Assembly: GCA_947623615.1 (NCBI GenBank)
Contig: CANQHH010000080.1
Span: 1-6,233, forward strand
Direction: 5' to 3'
DNA length: 6,233 nt
Source: an uncultured Clostridia bacterium
GTDB lineage: Bacteria > Bacillota > Clostridia > TANB77 > CAG-508
Made by a program: the position numbers and the translations under genes. This document shows, one piece after another, positions 5,137 through 6,233 of this stretch. The notes beneath the pieces were generated by a model. The model was not told where the DNA came from. It saw only the letters and a list, made by a program, of their open reading frames with translations, and did no database searches. Every line of letters begins with the position of its first letter. Position 1 is the stretch's first letter.

Positions 5137-6233
5137 ATGGGAAATATAAAAGTAAATTTTAAAAATGCAAGAACATTCGAAGAAAATGTTATGAATTATT
5201 CGGACAAAGTACTAAGTATTCATAAAGAATTGCATGAAAAGTGTAATGATGAAAGAGAAGCACTAGGTTGGTTAGAATTACCAACAAATTATGATAAAAC
5301 AGAATTTGAAAGAATAAAATTGGCAGCTGAGAAAATACAATCAGATTCAGACATATTATTAGTTATAGGAATAGGAGGTTCATATTTAGGAGCAAGAGCA
5401 GTCATAGAATCACTTACAAATACATTTTATAACATGTTACCAAAAGAAGAGAGAAAGACTCCTCAAATATTATATGTTGGAAATAATTTAAGTTCAAATT
5501 ATATAAATGATGTAATTAATTTAATAGGCAATAAAAATATTTCGATAAATGTAATATCAAAATCTGGTACTACAACAGAACCAGCAATTGCATTTAGAAT
5601 ATTTAGAGAAATAATGGTTGACAAATATGGATTAAAAGAAGCAAAAAAGAGGATATATGTAACAACAGATGAATTAAAAGGAGCATTAAAAACCTTATCT
5701 GATAAAGAGGGATACACAACATTTGTTATACCAAATAACATAGGGGGAAGATATTCTGTATTAACTCCAGTAGGATTGCTTCCAATAGCTACAGCAGGAA
5801 TAGATATAGACAAATTAATGAATGGTGCAAAGTTAGCTCAAGATAAATATGCTGATGAAAATTTAAAATATAATGAATGCTACAAATATGCAGTTGTAAG
5901 AAATTTATTATATGAAAAAAATAAGAATATAGAGCTATTAGTTTCGTATGAGCCAAAGTTACATTATATGATAGAATGGTGGAAAGAATTATTTGGAGAG
6001 AGCGAAGGAAAAGCGGGAAAAGGAATATTCCCTTCAGGAGCAGAGTTTACTACAGATTTACATTCATTAGGTCAATATATTCAAGAAGGAAGAAGAAATT
6101 TATTTGAAACAGTAATAAATATAAAAGAACCTAATTCAGATTTAACAATAAATGTTGATGAGGATAATTTAGATTGTTTAAATTATTTGGAAGGTAAAAC
6201 TATAGATTATGTTAATAGAAAAGCTATGGAAGG
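5137..6233 (+). CDS. pgi: Glucose-6-phosphate isomerase, 3'-truncated by window
   Basis: Cytoplasmic glycolytic enzyme interconverting glucose 6-phosphate and fructose 6-phosphate. The frame runs from ATG 5137 to the right edge without a stop (365 full codons plus 2 bases). Sugar-phosphate-binding SIS motifs are clear: GIGGSYLGARA (78-88) and ISKSGTTTEPA (140-150). Further family marks are GGRYSVLTPVG (203-213), the active-site stretch ELFGESEGKAGKG (284-296; Glu290 corresponds to the catalytic Glu of Bacillus-type Pgi) and HSLGQ (309-313; His309). The spacing matches the roughly 450-residue Bacillota form, so about 85 residues, including the catalytic lysine near the C-terminus, lie beyond the window. 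It has its own probable promoter and a strong ribosome binding site, so it is likely a separate housekeeping unit although it could also receive read-through from the cluster. Assignment is secure. Confidence 0.97.
   Translation, partial: MGNIKVNFKNARTFEENVMNYSDKVLSIHKELHEKCNDEREALGWLELPTNYDKTEFERIKLAAEKIQSDSDILLVIGIGGSYLGARAVIESLTNTFYNMLPKEERKTPQILYVGNNLSSNYINDVINLIGNKNISINVISKSGTTTEPAIAFRIFREIMVDKYGLKEAKKRIYVTTDELKGALKTLSDKEGYTTFVIPNNIGGRYSVLTPVGLLPIATAGIDIDKLMNGAKLAQDKYADENLKYNECYKYAVVRNLLYEKNKNIELLVSYEPKLHYMIEWWKELFGESEGKAGKGIFPSGAEFTTDLHSLGQYIQEGRRNLFETVINIKEPNSDLTINVDEDNLDCLNYLEGKTIDYVNRKAME

Noticed and set aside
5499..5813. Reverse-strand open frame of 104 codons
   Set aside because: It lies wholly antisense to pgi, which has all its family motifs in the forward frame.
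1..6233. CRISPR arrays, tRNA genes, insertion sequences, phage or defence genes
   Set aside because: No regularly spaced direct repeats, cloverleaf-like segments, transposase motifs or terminal inverted repeats were seen; nearly all of the window is filled by six recognisable genes.

Overview
The window is very AT-rich, with heavy use of AGA (Arg), ATA (Ile) and A/T-ending codons, strong AGGAGG-type ribosome binding sites and a complete set of teichoic-acid-type genes. Together these point to a low-GC Bacillota, most likely a member of Clostridia. All Trp codons seen are TGG and the stops used are TAA or TAG, so nothing suggests a variant genetic code. All genes lie on the plus strand.

Region 1 (1-4993) is a tight five-gene cluster for a glycerol-phosphate-type cell-surface polymer. 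It begins with the 3' part of a large multidomain transferase (1-2028). Its frame is open to the left edge and carries what looks like the tail of a GT2 glycosyltransferase, followed by a complete CDP-glycerol glycerophosphotransferase (TagB/TagF-like) domain and an unusual C-terminal extension. Next is tagD (2031-2471), which makes the CDP-glycerol donor. A two-gene ABC exporter follows: a TagG-like permease (2510-3319) and a short TagH/Wzt-like ATPase (3337-4083). The last gene (4115-4993) encodes a UbiA-family membrane prenyltransferase most like decaprenyl-phosphate phosphoribosyltransferase. Gaps are 2, 38, 17 and 31 bp, and each internal gene has its own Shine-Dalgarno sequence, so this reads as one operon whose promoter lies outside the window.

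Region 2 (4994-5136) is a 143-bp intergenic stretch. It has a likely sigma-A-type promoter, a perfect 14-bp palindrome and two Shine-Dalgarno-like sequences, but no convincing intrinsic terminator.

Region 3 (5137-6233) is the 5' part of pgi (glucose-6-phosphate isomerase), cut by the right edge.

Working model: TagD supplies CDP-glycerol, the multidomain transferase adds glycerol phosphate (and probably a sugar) to a lipid-linked chain on the cytoplasmic face, and the ABC transporter exports it. The UbiA-like enzyme may supply a polyprenyl-phosphate-linked pentose as a further building block; this is the least expected part of the cluster. No clearly novel defence, mobile, CRISPR or RNA element was seen.
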